DNA of 64,000 bases, taken from NCBI GenBank assembly GCA_009833045.1, contig WUUP01000002.1:1-64000 (forward strand), written 5' to 3'. Within the stretch, counting starts at the first letter, position 1. Every line of letters begins with the position of its first letter. Below, piece by piece: positions 34,867-43,794 of this stretch. The notes below the pieces were generated by a model that made no database searches, was not told where the DNA came from, and worked only from the letters and a program-made list of their open reading frames with translations. The position numbers and the translations under genes are program-made. Origin of the DNA: Saprospirales bacterium GYS_P2D. GTDB lineage: Bacteria > Bacteroidota > Bacteroidia > Chitinophagales > Saprospiraceae.

Positions 34867-36480
34867 ATGGTCGTACAGATATTGAGCTGCATAGCGTTCA
34901 TGGCGATCGTGGCCATATGGTCGTGGTGGCATGTCCGTAGAGAAAATCTATCTACACAGGATGGATACTTTTTAGCTGGGAGGAGCCTTGGCGGTGTAGT
35001 AATAGCAGGATCGCTACTGCTGACTAACATCTCCACTGAGCATCTCATCGGGATGAACGGTTCCGCATATCGAAATGGAGCTCTGGTAATTACATGGGAG
35101 GTGACCTCAGCTATTGCTTTAGTTATAGGTGCGGTATACTTCATCCCCCGATATCTTAAGATGGGTCTGACGACTATCCCTGAGTTTCTCGAATATCGGT
35201 TTGACCGAAGAGTGAGATCGATCATGGCATTTTTGCTTATTGTTTCATTCGTAGCGACATTGCTTCCGATCGTCTTATATACAGGAGCACTCAATATCGA
35301 GAGTCTCTTTGACCTATCCGAGCGACTGGGCATCAGTCAGTCAGCTGGTATATGGCTCAGTGTTATTGTCATAGGACTGATAGGTGGAGTGTATGCCATC
35401 TTTGGAGGACTTAAAATGGTGGCATATACGGATACTATCAATGGATTTGGACTCTTAGCATCGGGATTACTTATACCCATTTTAGCACTTTGGGATATTG
35501 GGGATAGTAGTCTGAGCTTAGGCATATCAAGATTGGTGGAGACAGTACCAGAAAAATTCAGAGTAATAAGTGATGAACCCAGTGTAGGCCCCGGGAGTAG
35601 GGAGGCCATATTGCCATTTAGCGTTTTATTCACAGGTATGATACTCAATCAATTATATTTCTGGACGATGCATCAATCGATCATTCAGCGAGCACTTGGA
35701 GCTAAGTCATTAGCCGAAGCTCAAAAAGGATTACTGATCACTGGTGGTCTAAAGATTCTGATGCCTTTGATCATCATTTTACCAGGGATTATGGCCTTCT
35801 ATTATTTTGGCGATGAATATTATGATCAGGCCGATATCGTCTATCCACTATTGCTTAAAAAATTAATCCCGTCATGGCTTATAGGTATCTATCTGGCTGT
35901 GGTGATAGGGGCAGTATTGAGCACATTCAACAGTGCACTCAATAGCGCTGCTACTATATTTAGCATTGATTTTTATCAAGGAGGCGAATCTGATGGAGCA
36001 CCAAAGCAAAATGTAGTCCTATACGGGAAAATAGTATCTGCGATTTTAGCAGTGCTGGCGGTGTTGATCGCCCCTTTTGTGGCAAATGCTCCAGAGGGAC
36101 TCTACAATCTACTCCAAGAGCTTAACGGTATATTCTTCATTCCCATGTGTACAGTCATCTTAGCAGGCTTTTTCTTTAAGAAGGTCAATGCTGCAGGAGC
36201 GAAAGCAGGATTGGTATTTGGGTTTCTATTTTACATCCTCGTGAATTTCATCATTCAGATAGATATGCATTTTGTACATATTTGGGGATTAGAGTTTGTG
36301 CTCAATGTGGTAGTGATGCACCTCGTATCACGATACACTTCTGGTGAGAATTCTTTCACTATCACTGATGTAGGTGCTGTACCCATGCGGCCTTGGCGTC
36401 ATACGACTTGGGTCAGTATACTTTTAGTGATTATTTCGGTGTTATCTTATTTCTACTTTACATCTATAGCATCTGTATGA
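34867..36480 (+). CDS. Sodium:solute symporter (SSS family)
   Basis: A 537-residue transporter with about 13-14 membrane helices. I chose ATG at 34867 over TTG at 34858. The GRSLGGVVIAGSLLLTN stretch and the GALNIESLFDLS region fit the SSS/SGLT family. The overlap with the aldolase gene (ATGA) and the inositol genes next to it suggest that myo-inositol is the substrate; this is inference. Confidence 0.85.
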   Translation: MVVQILSCIAFMAIVAIWSWWHVRRENLSTQDGYFLAGRSLGGVVIAGSLLLTNISTEHLIGMNGSAYRNGALVITWEVTSAIALVIGAVYFIPRYLKMGLTTIPEFLEYRFDRRVRSIMAFLLIVSFVATLLPIVLYTGALNIESLFDLSERLGISQSAGIWLSVIVIGLIGGVYAIFGGLKMVAYTDTINGFGLLASGLLIPILALWDIGDSSLSLGISRLVETVPEKFRVISDEPSVGPGSREAILPFSVLFTGMILNQLYFWTMHQSIIQRALGAKSLAEAQKGLLITGGLKILMPLIIILPGIMAFYYFGDEYYDQADIVYPLLLKKLIPSWLIGIYLAVVIGAVLSTFNSALNSAATIFSIDFYQGGESDGAPKQNVVLYGKIVSAILAVLAVLIAPFVANAPEGLYNLLQELNGIFFIPMCTVILAGFFFKKVNAAGAKAGLVFGFLFYILVNFIIQIDMHFVHIWGLEFVLNVVVMHLVSRYTSGENSFTITDVGAVPMRPWRHTTWVSILLVIISVLSYFYFTSIASV

Positions 36481-37427
36481 AAGTAACAACTGCAAAACTA
36501 TACAAGCACTGCTATGGTAAATATGCCATACCTGCGGTCAATATTGCTTTCATGGAGCAGGTCATAGCATTATTTGCTGCAGCTGACAGGGCAGGAGCAC
36601 CCGTGATCGTACAGACTACACCTCTACAGAGAGGATATTCGAGTCCTGCTATGCTTGATGCCATGGTATCCGCTGCGAGTCAGATGTATCCAGATGTGAT
36701 ATACGCTATGCATCTGGATCACGGAGATATCCAGCATACACATGCGGCTATAGCCGAAGGCTACTACAGCTCCGTAATGATTGACGCAAGTCATGACCCT
36801 GTCGCAACAAATATCTCGATAACCAAAGATATAGTGGAAAAAGCCCATGCCAAAGGGATCAGTGTAGAAGCAGAACTGGGAGTACTTGCAGGAGTAGAAG
36901 ACAATCTTACCATAGCAGAAGAAAGCGCATTTTACACTAATCCAGATGATGTTGAGCGATTCGTCCAAGAGACGGGATGTGATAGTCTCGCTATTGCTAT
37001 TGGCACGAGCCATGGAGCGTACAAGTTTTCAGGTGGACAGGGTTTGCAGTTTCAGATATTAGAGGAGATTCAGCGTAGGATACCGCAGTTTCCATTAGTC
37101 CTACACGGTGGGTCTAATGTAGATCCTCGAGAGATCGATCGGATCAATGCTGTCGGCGGAGCCTTACAGTCCAATGCTAAAGGAGTAGATATAGAAGAAG
37201 TAAAACAGGCTATACCGCTCGGTATCTGCAAGATTAATCTGGCAACAGATTTCAGGATTCTTTGGACACGGATAGTGAGGGAGTATTTTGATCGACATCC
37301 GACAGAATTCATGCCTATCAAGATCGGTCGAGAATACATGGCAGCTTATGAAGAGCTGATGCTCGAAAAATTTGATGCTTACAGTACTATAGGACAGTCT
37401 GTATCCTTAAGAAGCTATCTGTCATGA
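36477..37427 (+). CDS. Class II ketose-bisphosphate aldolase (IolJ-like)
   Basis: A 316-residue zinc aldolase. The HLDHGD motif (about residues 79-84), the HGGS phosphate-binding block and INLATD are visible. The start is set at 36477, overlapping the symporter stop; an upstream start at 36393 would run into the symporter gene. In inositol breakdown the IolJ enzyme splits 2-deoxy-5-keto-gluconate 6-phosphate, and IolD and IolE next door support that role. Confidence 0.8.
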   Translation: MKVTTAKLYKHCYGKYAIPAVNIAFMEQVIALFAAADRAGAPVIVQTTPLQRGYSSPAMLDAMVSAASQMYPDVIYAMHLDHGDIQHTHAAIAEGYYSSVMIDASHDPVATNISITKDIVEKAHAKGISVEAELGVLAGVEDNLTIAEESAFYTNPDDVERFVQETGCDSLAIAIGTSHGAYKFSGGQGLQFQILEEIQRRIPQFPLVLHGGSNVDPREIDRINAVGGALQSNAKGVDIEEVKQAIPLGICKINLATDFRILWTRIVREYFDRHPTEFMPIKIGREYMAAYEELMLEKFDAYSTIGQSVSLRSYLS

Positions 37428-39271
37428 ATACCATACGACTCACTGTAGCTCAGGCTTTGATTAAGTTTTTGGAGCACCAGTACATTGAGCTGGATGGAGA
37501 GCGTCAAGCTATGTTTGCAGGCTGCATGGGAATCATGGGACACGGCAATGTCGCAGGAATAGGTCAGGCTCTAAGTGGATCTGATTTTCCTTTTATCCCA
37601 TTCAGAAATGAACAGTCCATGGTACATGCAGCAGTGGGCTACACCAGAGCAAAAAATCGACAAAGTATCTATGCCTGTACATCGAGTATAGGACCTGGAG
37701 CTACTAACATGGTGACAGGTGCCGCTCTCGCCACGATTAATCGTTTGCCTGTTTTACTGCTGCCGGGAGACTACTTTGCGCAGAGAGACTTAGGGCCTCT
37801 CCTACAAGAGCTCGAGCATCCAGTAGATCAAGACATTAGCGTAAATGACTGCTTTCGTCCTGTATCTCGATATTGGGAGCGAATCATGGATCCGGCCCAG
37901 CTGATTCCCACATTAAGAGAAGCATGTAGAGTGCTGGCTTCGCCATCTGACACAGGAGCTGTGACTGTTGCCTTGCCACATGATGTGCAGACTATAGCTC
38001 ATGATTTTGATTCTGCCTCTTTCGAGGAAAATGTATGGTCAATAGAAAGGAAAGAAGCTTTAAAAGAAGAAATAGTTACTATCGTCGATAAGATAAAGTC
38101 TGCAAATCGACCACTAATAATAGCAGGAGGTGGAGTACGCTATAGCGAAGCAGAAGAAGTGCTGGTTGATTTCGTCAATGAGTATAAAATACCAGTGGTT
38201 ACTACTATAAATGGAAAAGGGACAATATCATCGGATCATCCGATGAATCTTGACGGGGTAGGAGTGATCGGGAATGAAGCAGCTAATGCTATAGCTCGGA
38301 AGGCAGATCTCATCATCTCCATAGGCAGTCGACTCAATGATTTCGTTACAGGCTCTAAGTCATTATTTGAGAACCCATCCGTAAAGTTTATCAATATTAA
38401 TGTGAATGCTCAAGATGCGGCTAAGATGAATGGTATCCCAATAATATCTGATGCTAAAGCCTGTCTACAGCATCTTAGGACAGCGATGTCAAACTATCAG
38501 ATAAACAGGCATTATCTTCAAGAAATACATTCGGCGAAAGCCAAATGGGCCGAAAAGAAGAAGAGCATCTATCATCATGCAGATCAGGCAAAAGGTCTCA
38601 ACCAAATCAAAGTGCTAAAATATCTAAAGCAAGAGCTATCTCAGGAGGATATAATAGTCAATGCCTCTGGGAGTCTACCAGGAGAACTTCATCAGCTCTG
38701 GGAAAGCCAACAAAGTCAAAACTGCCACATAGAATACGGATACTCCTGTATGGGCTATGAGATAGCAGGTGGGCTCGGCGCCAAAATGGCTCTCCGAAAT
38801 AATGATGTGTACGTTTTAGTAGGTGATGGAGGATATCTCATGATGTCACAAGAGATAGTGACCTGCATACAGGAAGACATAAAGCTAATTATATTGTTAT
38901 TTGATAACAGTGGTTATAAAAGCATCGGAGGATTAGCTGAGTCAATAGGTGTACCAGATATTGGGACTAATCATTCTGACAGACTGCATAATATTATCGC
39001 TATCGACTATGCCCAAAATGCCGCAAGTCTGGGAGCTTTGAGTCATACCGTTACTGACGAAAAAGAGTTTTTGAACGCATTAGCTACAGCTAAAAAAGCA
39101 GAAAAGACTACTCTCATCCATATCAAGATCAACGAAAAGGTAGATCTCGAAAACTATTGCTGGTGGGATGTACCGGTCGCTGAAGTCCCTCATAATGAGA
39201 CACAGGCTAAAGCGCTGAAGCGCTATCGAGAAGCCAAAGTACTTCAAAGAACAAACTATCAACACTCATGA
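37424..39271 (+). CDS. iolD: Trihydroxycyclohexane-1,2-dione hydrolase
   Basis: A 615-residue ThDP enzyme that opens the ring of the inositol intermediate to 5-deoxyglucuronate. GIMGHGNVAGIGQAL (residues 36-50) is an IolD hallmark, Glu63 is in the cofactor-activating position, and GDGGYLMMS to DNSGY (about 467-495) binds ThDP and magnesium. It overlaps both neighbouring genes by four bases. Confidence 0.9.
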   Translation: MNTIRLTVAQALIKFLEHQYIELDGERQAMFAGCMGIMGHGNVAGIGQALSGSDFPFIPFRNEQSMVHAAVGYTRAKNRQSIYACTSSIGPGATNMVTGAALATINRLPVLLLPGDYFAQRDLGPLLQELEHPVDQDISVNDCFRPVSRYWERIMDPAQLIPTLREACRVLASPSDTGAVTVALPHDVQTIAHDFDSASFEENVWSIERKEALKEEIVTIVDKIKSANRPLIIAGGGVRYSEAEEVLVDFVNEYKIPVVTTINGKGTISSDHPMNLDGVGVIGNEAANAIARKADLIISIGSRLNDFVTGSKSLFENPSVKFININVNAQDAAKMNGIPIISDAKACLQHLRTAMSNYQINRHYLQEIHSAKAKWAEKKKSIYHHADQAKGLNQIKVLKYLKQELSQEDIIVNASGSLPGELHQLWESQQSQNCHIEYGYSCMGYEIAGGLGAKMALRNNDVYVLVGDGGYLMMSQEIVTCIQEDIKLIILLFDNSGYKSIGGLAESIGVPDIGTNHSDRLHNIIAIDYAQNAASLGALSHTVTDEKEFLNALATAKKAEKTTLIHIKINEKVDLENYCWWDVPVAEVPHNETQAKALKRYREAKVLQRTNYQHS

Positions 39272-40137
39272 AAATAGCTGCCGCACCGATCATCTGGTCA
39301 AATGATGATATGCATGATCTCGGAGCACATATCAGCCTCAATCAGTGCCTGTCTGACATGCAGCGGATAGGATATCAGGGATGTGAGATTGGTCATAAGT
39401 TTCCCTCTGCGGTCGACGATATAGAGGCGGTCATGCAAGAGTATCAACTTGAAATCTGCAATCAGTGGTTTTCTTTTTGCTTCACTACGCAGCCTCTCTC
39501 TGACAATCTCGATCGATTGACATCACATGCTAAAAAACTTAAATCTCTCGGTGCTAAAGTGGTCGGTGGTGCAGAGGTAGGTAATAGCTGGCACCAAACG
39601 GATCGCCCCTTATTTCCTAAGACATCAGCGTCAATGGAGCACTGGATGAAGCTCTGTAAAGGACTCAATGAAGCGGCCAAGATACTTGAAGATATGGGTA
39701 TGAGATTAGCCTATCACCCACATATGGGATCGATGGTGCAGTCTGATAGAGAGGTGTCACGGCTCATGGAGAGTACTGCAGAAGGCGTCGGATTAAATTA
39801 TGATAGTGGTCACTGCTATCTATCGGGTGGCGATCCTGTGGCACTCTTTAGATATACGGAGTCACGGATAAAGCACATCCACCTGAAAGACGTGCGTCAG
39901 TCTATAATCAAAAAAGTGATGGATGAGCGCATGGATTTTTTAGATGCTGTCAGAGCTGGGATATTTACTGTGCCAGGAGATCCGGAGGGGAGTATTGATT
40001 TTGATACGTTAATTCTTCAAATTAAAGAGAGTCAATACTCTGGGTGGATAGTCGTCGAAGCAGAGCAAGATCCAGCTCAAGCAGATCCGTATAGCTATGC
40101 TAAAATGGGCTATGAGTATTTGTCCACCAGATTGTAA
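39268..40137 (+). CDS. iolE: Inosose dehydratase
   Basis: A 289-residue TIM-barrel enzyme of the xylose isomerase-like group. It converts scyllo-inosose to trihydroxycyclohexanedione, the substrate for IolD. WSNDDMHDLG near the start is a family signature, and metal-ligand Glu, Asp and His residues occur in GCEIGHKF, YDSGHCYL and IHLKD. Its ATG overlaps the iolD stop. Confidence 0.9.
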   Translation: MKIAAAPIIWSNDDMHDLGAHISLNQCLSDMQRIGYQGCEIGHKFPSAVDDIEAVMQEYQLEICNQWFSFCFTTQPLSDNLDRLTSHAKKLKSLGAKVVGGAEVGNSWHQTDRPLFPKTSASMEHWMKLCKGLNEAAKILEDMGMRLAYHPHMGSMVQSDREVSRLMESTAEGVGLNYDSGHCYLSGGDPVALFRYTESRIKHIHLKDVRQSIIKKVMDERMDFLDAVRAGIFTVPGDPEGSIDFDTLILQIKESQYSGWIVVEAEQDPAQADPYSYAKMGYEYLSTRL

Positions 40138-40207
40138 ATTTTAAATTTCTATTCAGAGATCTTCAGGTAGTTTATTTACTTTACCGATTGTCTGATTATT
40201 AGATCGC

Positions 40208-41053
40208 ATGTCTGTAGATTATTTATGTATTGGTCATTGTTGTCATGACCGAGTAGGAGAGAGCTATATGCTCGGCGGGACGGCATCCTATGCCTCGTTA
40301 GTGGCTAAGCGCATGGGACGCACGCCAGCTGTTTTGACCAGTGTTGGTGATGATTTCCTCTATAGAGATCGATTCAGAGATTTAGACATTGAGCTATATG
40401 AGGTGGCAGCGGATCACACTACAGTATTCGAAAACATATACGGCCCTGAGGGCAGAACGCAATATATGCATGCTCGTGCAGGTGTCATCAGCAAAGCGGA
40501 TGTGCCTATCTCACTGATCAATGTACCAATAGTACATATCTGCAGTATTGCACGAGAGATTGATTGGGATATATTAAATGCATTTGATCGGCCTCTAATA
40601 GGAGCTACCATCCAAGGGATGATACGTGACTGGGACTCCTCGGGACTGATCTCATCTAAAGAGATGGACTGGTCTGAGCTCAGCGGTGTCAATATCGTCA
40701 TCATGAGTGATGATGATATAGCAGGCATTAAGGATCCCATACCAGAGATCAGAAAATATGTAGATCAAATAGTCCTAACCAAAAATCGAGAAGGAGCCTA
40801 TGTCTATACTACTGATAACCAGTATTTCTTTCCAGCATTTCCTGTCAAGGAGATAGATGCCACAGGAGCAGGAGATGTTTTCACTACGGCATACATGATC
40901 AGATATGCTCAGACTAAGGACATAGAGCAGTCATGTATCATGGCACACTGTGCAGCGTCATTTGTAGTAGAGGGAAATGGGATAAATAAATTACCTTCAC
41001 TCTCAGAACTACAAGAAAGAATAACTGCATATCAATCCATACATAATATCTGA
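40208..41053 (+). CDS. PfkB-family sugar kinase (IolC-like, short)
   Basis: A 281-residue kinase with GGTASYAS (residues 23-30) and the catalytic DATGAGD (217-223). Within the operon it would phosphorylate 2-deoxy-5-keto-gluconate (IolC step). It is about 45 residues shorter than typical IolC and lacks part of the lid region; the size resembles archaeal myo-inositol 3-kinase. A 70-base gap separates it from iolE. The exact substrate is open. Confidence 0.75.
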   Translation: MSVDYLCIGHCCHDRVGESYMLGGTASYASLVAKRMGRTPAVLTSVGDDFLYRDRFRDLDIELYEVAADHTTVFENIYGPEGRTQYMHARAGVISKADVPISLINVPIVHICSIAREIDWDILNAFDRPLIGATIQGMIRDWDSSGLISSKEMDWSELSGVNIVIMSDDDIAGIKDPIPEIRKYVDQIVLTKNREGAYVYTTDNQYFFPAFPVKEIDATGAGDVFTTAYMIRYAQTKDIEQSCIMAHCAASFVVEGNGINKLPSLSELQERITAYQSIHNI

Positions 41054-41061
41054 TCATAGGT

Positions 41062-42066
41062 ATGAAAAAAGAATGCTTTGTACTGAAAAATAAAAATGGC
41101 CTCGAGTTAAGATTTACTAATTATGGAGGGATCGTGACTCATTTGTACACTCCTGATCGAGATGGTCAGTTGACGGATATAGTACTTGGTTTTGATGATT
41201 TAGATCAATATGAGTCAGATCACCCTTATTTTGGAGCTATAGTGGGACGCTATGGCAATCGTATTGCCCAGGGTACCTTTAAAATTGATAATAAGCAATA
41301 CCTGTTGGCCAAGAATAACGGTCCCAATAACCTTCATGGTGGTGTCGAGGGCTTTCATCGTAAGTACTGGCACGTAGAAGAGCTCGAAGGTGAAAATGGA
41401 TACCGCCTCAGCTATCTGAGCCCCGATGGTGAAGAAGGATTCCCTGGAAATCTATCTGTAACGGTCGACTATATACTCACAGATGATAATCGATGGATCA
41501 TCAATTATAATGCTACCACAGACCAAAAGACGGTCTTTAATCCTACTAATCACTCTTACTTTAATCTCAATGGCGCAGATAGCGGAGATATCTTATCTCA
41601 TGAGATAGAGATAGTGAGCGAGGTATACACTCCTGTAGATGAGCACATGATACCGATAGGTACTTTTCAGTCAGTCAAGGACACACCTTTTGACTTCAGG
41701 CTAAAAAAGAGAATCGGAAAGGACATTAATAAAGACTCTACAGAACTCAAAATTGCCAATGGATATGATCACAACTTTGCATTTAAAGTAGATCACTTAG
41801 TGAAGCGAGTGGCAGAGGTGAGCTCTCCCCGAACAGGTCGACGTATGACTGTATATACGGATCAGCCAGGCATGCAGTTTTACTGTGGCAACTGGCTCGG
41901 AGGCATAGTAGGAAAGGGAAATACTACCTACGAAAATCATCACGGTTTCTGCTTAGAAACTCAGCACTATCCAGATTCGCCTAATCAGCCAGACTTCCCA
42001 AGCACCCTGCTAGTACCGGGAGAGGTGTACGAAAGCAAGACCATTTATGAGTTTGGTACACTATAA
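41062..42066 (+). CDS. galM: Aldose 1-epimerase
   Basis: A 334-residue mutarotase. NHSYFNL (the first catalytic His), GYDHNF (second His) and LETQHYPDSPNQPDFPS (with catalytic Glu) are visible. It interconverts alpha and beta anomers of galactose or glucose. It follows the kinase gene by eight bases and ends at a terminator. Its link to inositol use is by position only. Confidence 0.88.
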   Translation: MKKECFVLKNKNGLELRFTNYGGIVTHLYTPDRDGQLTDIVLGFDDLDQYESDHPYFGAIVGRYGNRIAQGTFKIDNKQYLLAKNNGPNNLHGGVEGFHRKYWHVEELEGENGYRLSYLSPDGEEGFPGNLSVTVDYILTDDNRWIINYNATTDQKTVFNPTNHSYFNLNGADSGDILSHEIEIVSEVYTPVDEHMIPIGTFQSVKDTPFDFRLKKRIGKDINKDSTELKIANGYDHNFAFKVDHLVKRVAEVSSPRTGRRMTVYTDQPGMQFYCGNWLGGIVGKGNTTYENHHGFCLETQHYPDSPNQPDFPSTLLVPGEVYESKTIYEFGTL

Positions 42067-42212
42067 TTTTTGACTCCGTAAACTGGATGACATAAGTCGA
42101 CATTCTGTATTTATTCTGTAGGGTGGGTTGCCTTATATTCGTGACATATGTATAGTCATAATGGTGTATCAATACACCGATAACCAATTGATTCACAGGT
42201 TATATTTTATTG

Positions 42213-42237
42213 AGGCCGCTAAAGAGCGGCCTTTTTT
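42213..42237 (+). terminator. Intrinsic terminator after galM, shared by convergent genes
   Basis: AGGCCGCT (42213-42220) and AGCGGCCT (42225-42232) pair over a four-base loop, followed by a T run to 42237. It ends the galM transcript. The stop codon of the converging HNH gene lies in the stem (42219-42221). Confidence 0.88.
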
Positions 42238-42797
42238 ATTTCCAGTACGAAAGATATTCTTTCGTAAATAAAGCTAAATATCAGACCGCCATCTTGTTCC
42301 TTGTATTTTAGCTGTATACCTATAGACCGCAGTCTCCATCTGTGTATGATATTTGGTATATGTATTGATCTTTCTATTTTTCCCTGATATAGCACCATGG
42401 TTACTTTCGTGATGTCTTTCTTTCCTGCGAGAGTCTCCCTGATAGGCTCCAGATCGTATCTATCGAGTAGTGACCGTTTGCTCCGATAGATGGACTCATA
42501 AAGTATCTTCGCCAAGAAAAAGCCTAAGTTTTTTTGGGTCAATATCGTCGGGACTACTTCTGCTATTGGTGCGACTCCATACTTTCTCCTGATAGCTAAA
42601 AAAGGCGCAGAACTCACGACTTGGTGCTCGTATTTGGCAAAACGGTTATTGCAGTTTCGGCATACCAAGCCTTTCTGCAGGATATAGTGATCATTGCCTA
42701 ATGAGTGCGGCACGATATGCTCAATAGTGGTCTCAGTGTGATACTGAAGGCATATGATGCATCTGTCATTCTGGCCAGTAGTAGACATACTACTCAA
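42219..42797 (-). CDS. HNH endonuclease family protein
   Basis: A 192-residue protein. CIICLQYH, EHIVPHSLGN and CRNCNNRFAKYE form a zinc-bound HNH core (about residues 13-63). The rest is beta-rich. Such small HNH proteins occur in defence or mobile contexts, but the target is unknown. Its start overlaps the end of the oxidoreductase gene by eight bases, so they may be co-transcribed. Confidence 0.75.
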   Translation of the reverse strand: MSSMSTTGQNDRCIICLQYHTETTIEHIVPHSLGNDHYILQKGLVCRNCNNRFAKYEHQVVSSAPFLAIRRKYGVAPIAEVVPTILTQKNLGFFLAKILYESIYRSKRSLLDRYDLEPIRETLAGKKDITKVTMVLYQGKIERSIHIPNIIHRWRLRSIGIQLKYKEQDGGLIFSFIYERISFVLEIKKAAL

Positions 42798-43764
42798 AAG
42801 GATACTTGAGTCCTATTTGACTTCTGATTTCTTCCATAGTTTTCATCAGGGAGATACTAAAATCTAATGGTAGCGAGGGAGATTCGATGAGACCTTCACT
42901 GATACATTTGTTCACCTCTTGGATCTCATAATAGTACCCTCTATACTCATCAGGAAACTCCCACGACTCTACAAATCCCTCTGCATTGTAGTATGATATT
43001 TTCTTAGTCTCATGCCATCGAGTGTGGAGTAGGAGATAGCCATCAGTGCCATAGATCTTAGCTGTCGTGTCGGTCTGTGCTACTATGGTACTATACAGTA
43101 CTGCCATAGCTCCATCGGCCCACTCCATCTGTACTGTAGTACTCGCATCTACTCCTGTCTCCGTCATACTCGACAGGCTCTTTATGGTAGTAGGTGCACC
43201 CAATAAAGTATGGGCCAGGTATACGGGGTAGATACCGATATCAAGTAATGCGCCACCAGCGAGATCAGGATTGTAAAGTCGCCCATCGAGCACCTCAGGC
43301 GCACAAAATCCAAAATTAGCCTCGATCATCTTTATATCTCCAATGACACCGTCCTCTATGAGATATTTGAGTTGAGTGATCGAGGGCAAAAACTCAGTCC
43401 AAATAGCTTCCATCAGAAATAACTTTTGCTCTCTGGCCAGGCTGACCATGTCAGAGAGCTCTACAGAGTTAATCGCAATAGGTTTCTCACACAGTACATG
43501 CTTGCCGTGACGCAGACTGAGTAAAGTGTGATCATGATGAAAAGTATGGGGCGTAGCAATATACACTACATCACAAGTATCAGCCCTGAGCATATCCTCA
43601 TAGCTCTCGTAGATATGCTCCACGTCATAGGTCTTAGCAAAGGCCTTAGCTCTATCTATGTCACGTGATGCTACAGCAGTGATCAGTGCGTCAGCTGACA
43701 TAGTCAGATCATCGCAAAACTTACGTGCTATCTTACCTGGCCCCAAGATGCCCCAACGGATCAT
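42790..43764 (-). CDS. Gfo/Idh/MocA family oxidoreductase
   Basis: A 324-residue NAD(P)-dependent oxidoreductase. GILGPGKIARKF binds the cofactor, and EKPIA (about residue 95) is the family catalytic motif. It resembles the dihydrodiol dehydrogenase branch more than IolG. A sugar or polyol is the likely substrate. It sits downstream of the PVC-type protein and upstream of the HNH gene on the same strand. Confidence 0.82.
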   Translation of the reverse strand: MIRWGILGPGKIARKFCDDLTMSADALITAVASRDIDRAKAFAKTYDVEHIYESYEDMLRADTCDVVYIATPHTFHHDHTLLSLRHGKHVLCEKPIAINSVELSDMVSLAREQKLFLMEAIWTEFLPSITQLKYLIEDGVIGDIKMIEANFGFCAPEVLDGRLYNPDLAGGALLDIGIYPVYLAHTLLGAPTTIKSLSSMTETGVDASTTVQMEWADGAMAVLYSTIVAQTDTTAKIYGTDGYLLLHTRWHETKKISYYNAEGFVESWEFPDEYRGYYYEIQEVNKCISEGLIESPSLPLDFSISLMKTMEEIRSQIGLKYPFE

Positions 43765-43794
43765 ATCTAAGTATTATGGTGAGTGAAAAGAAGT

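Noticed and set aside
34713-35333. 206-codon antisense frame across the FMN reductase and symporter
   Set aside because: It lies opposite two well-supported genes and has a low-complexity product.
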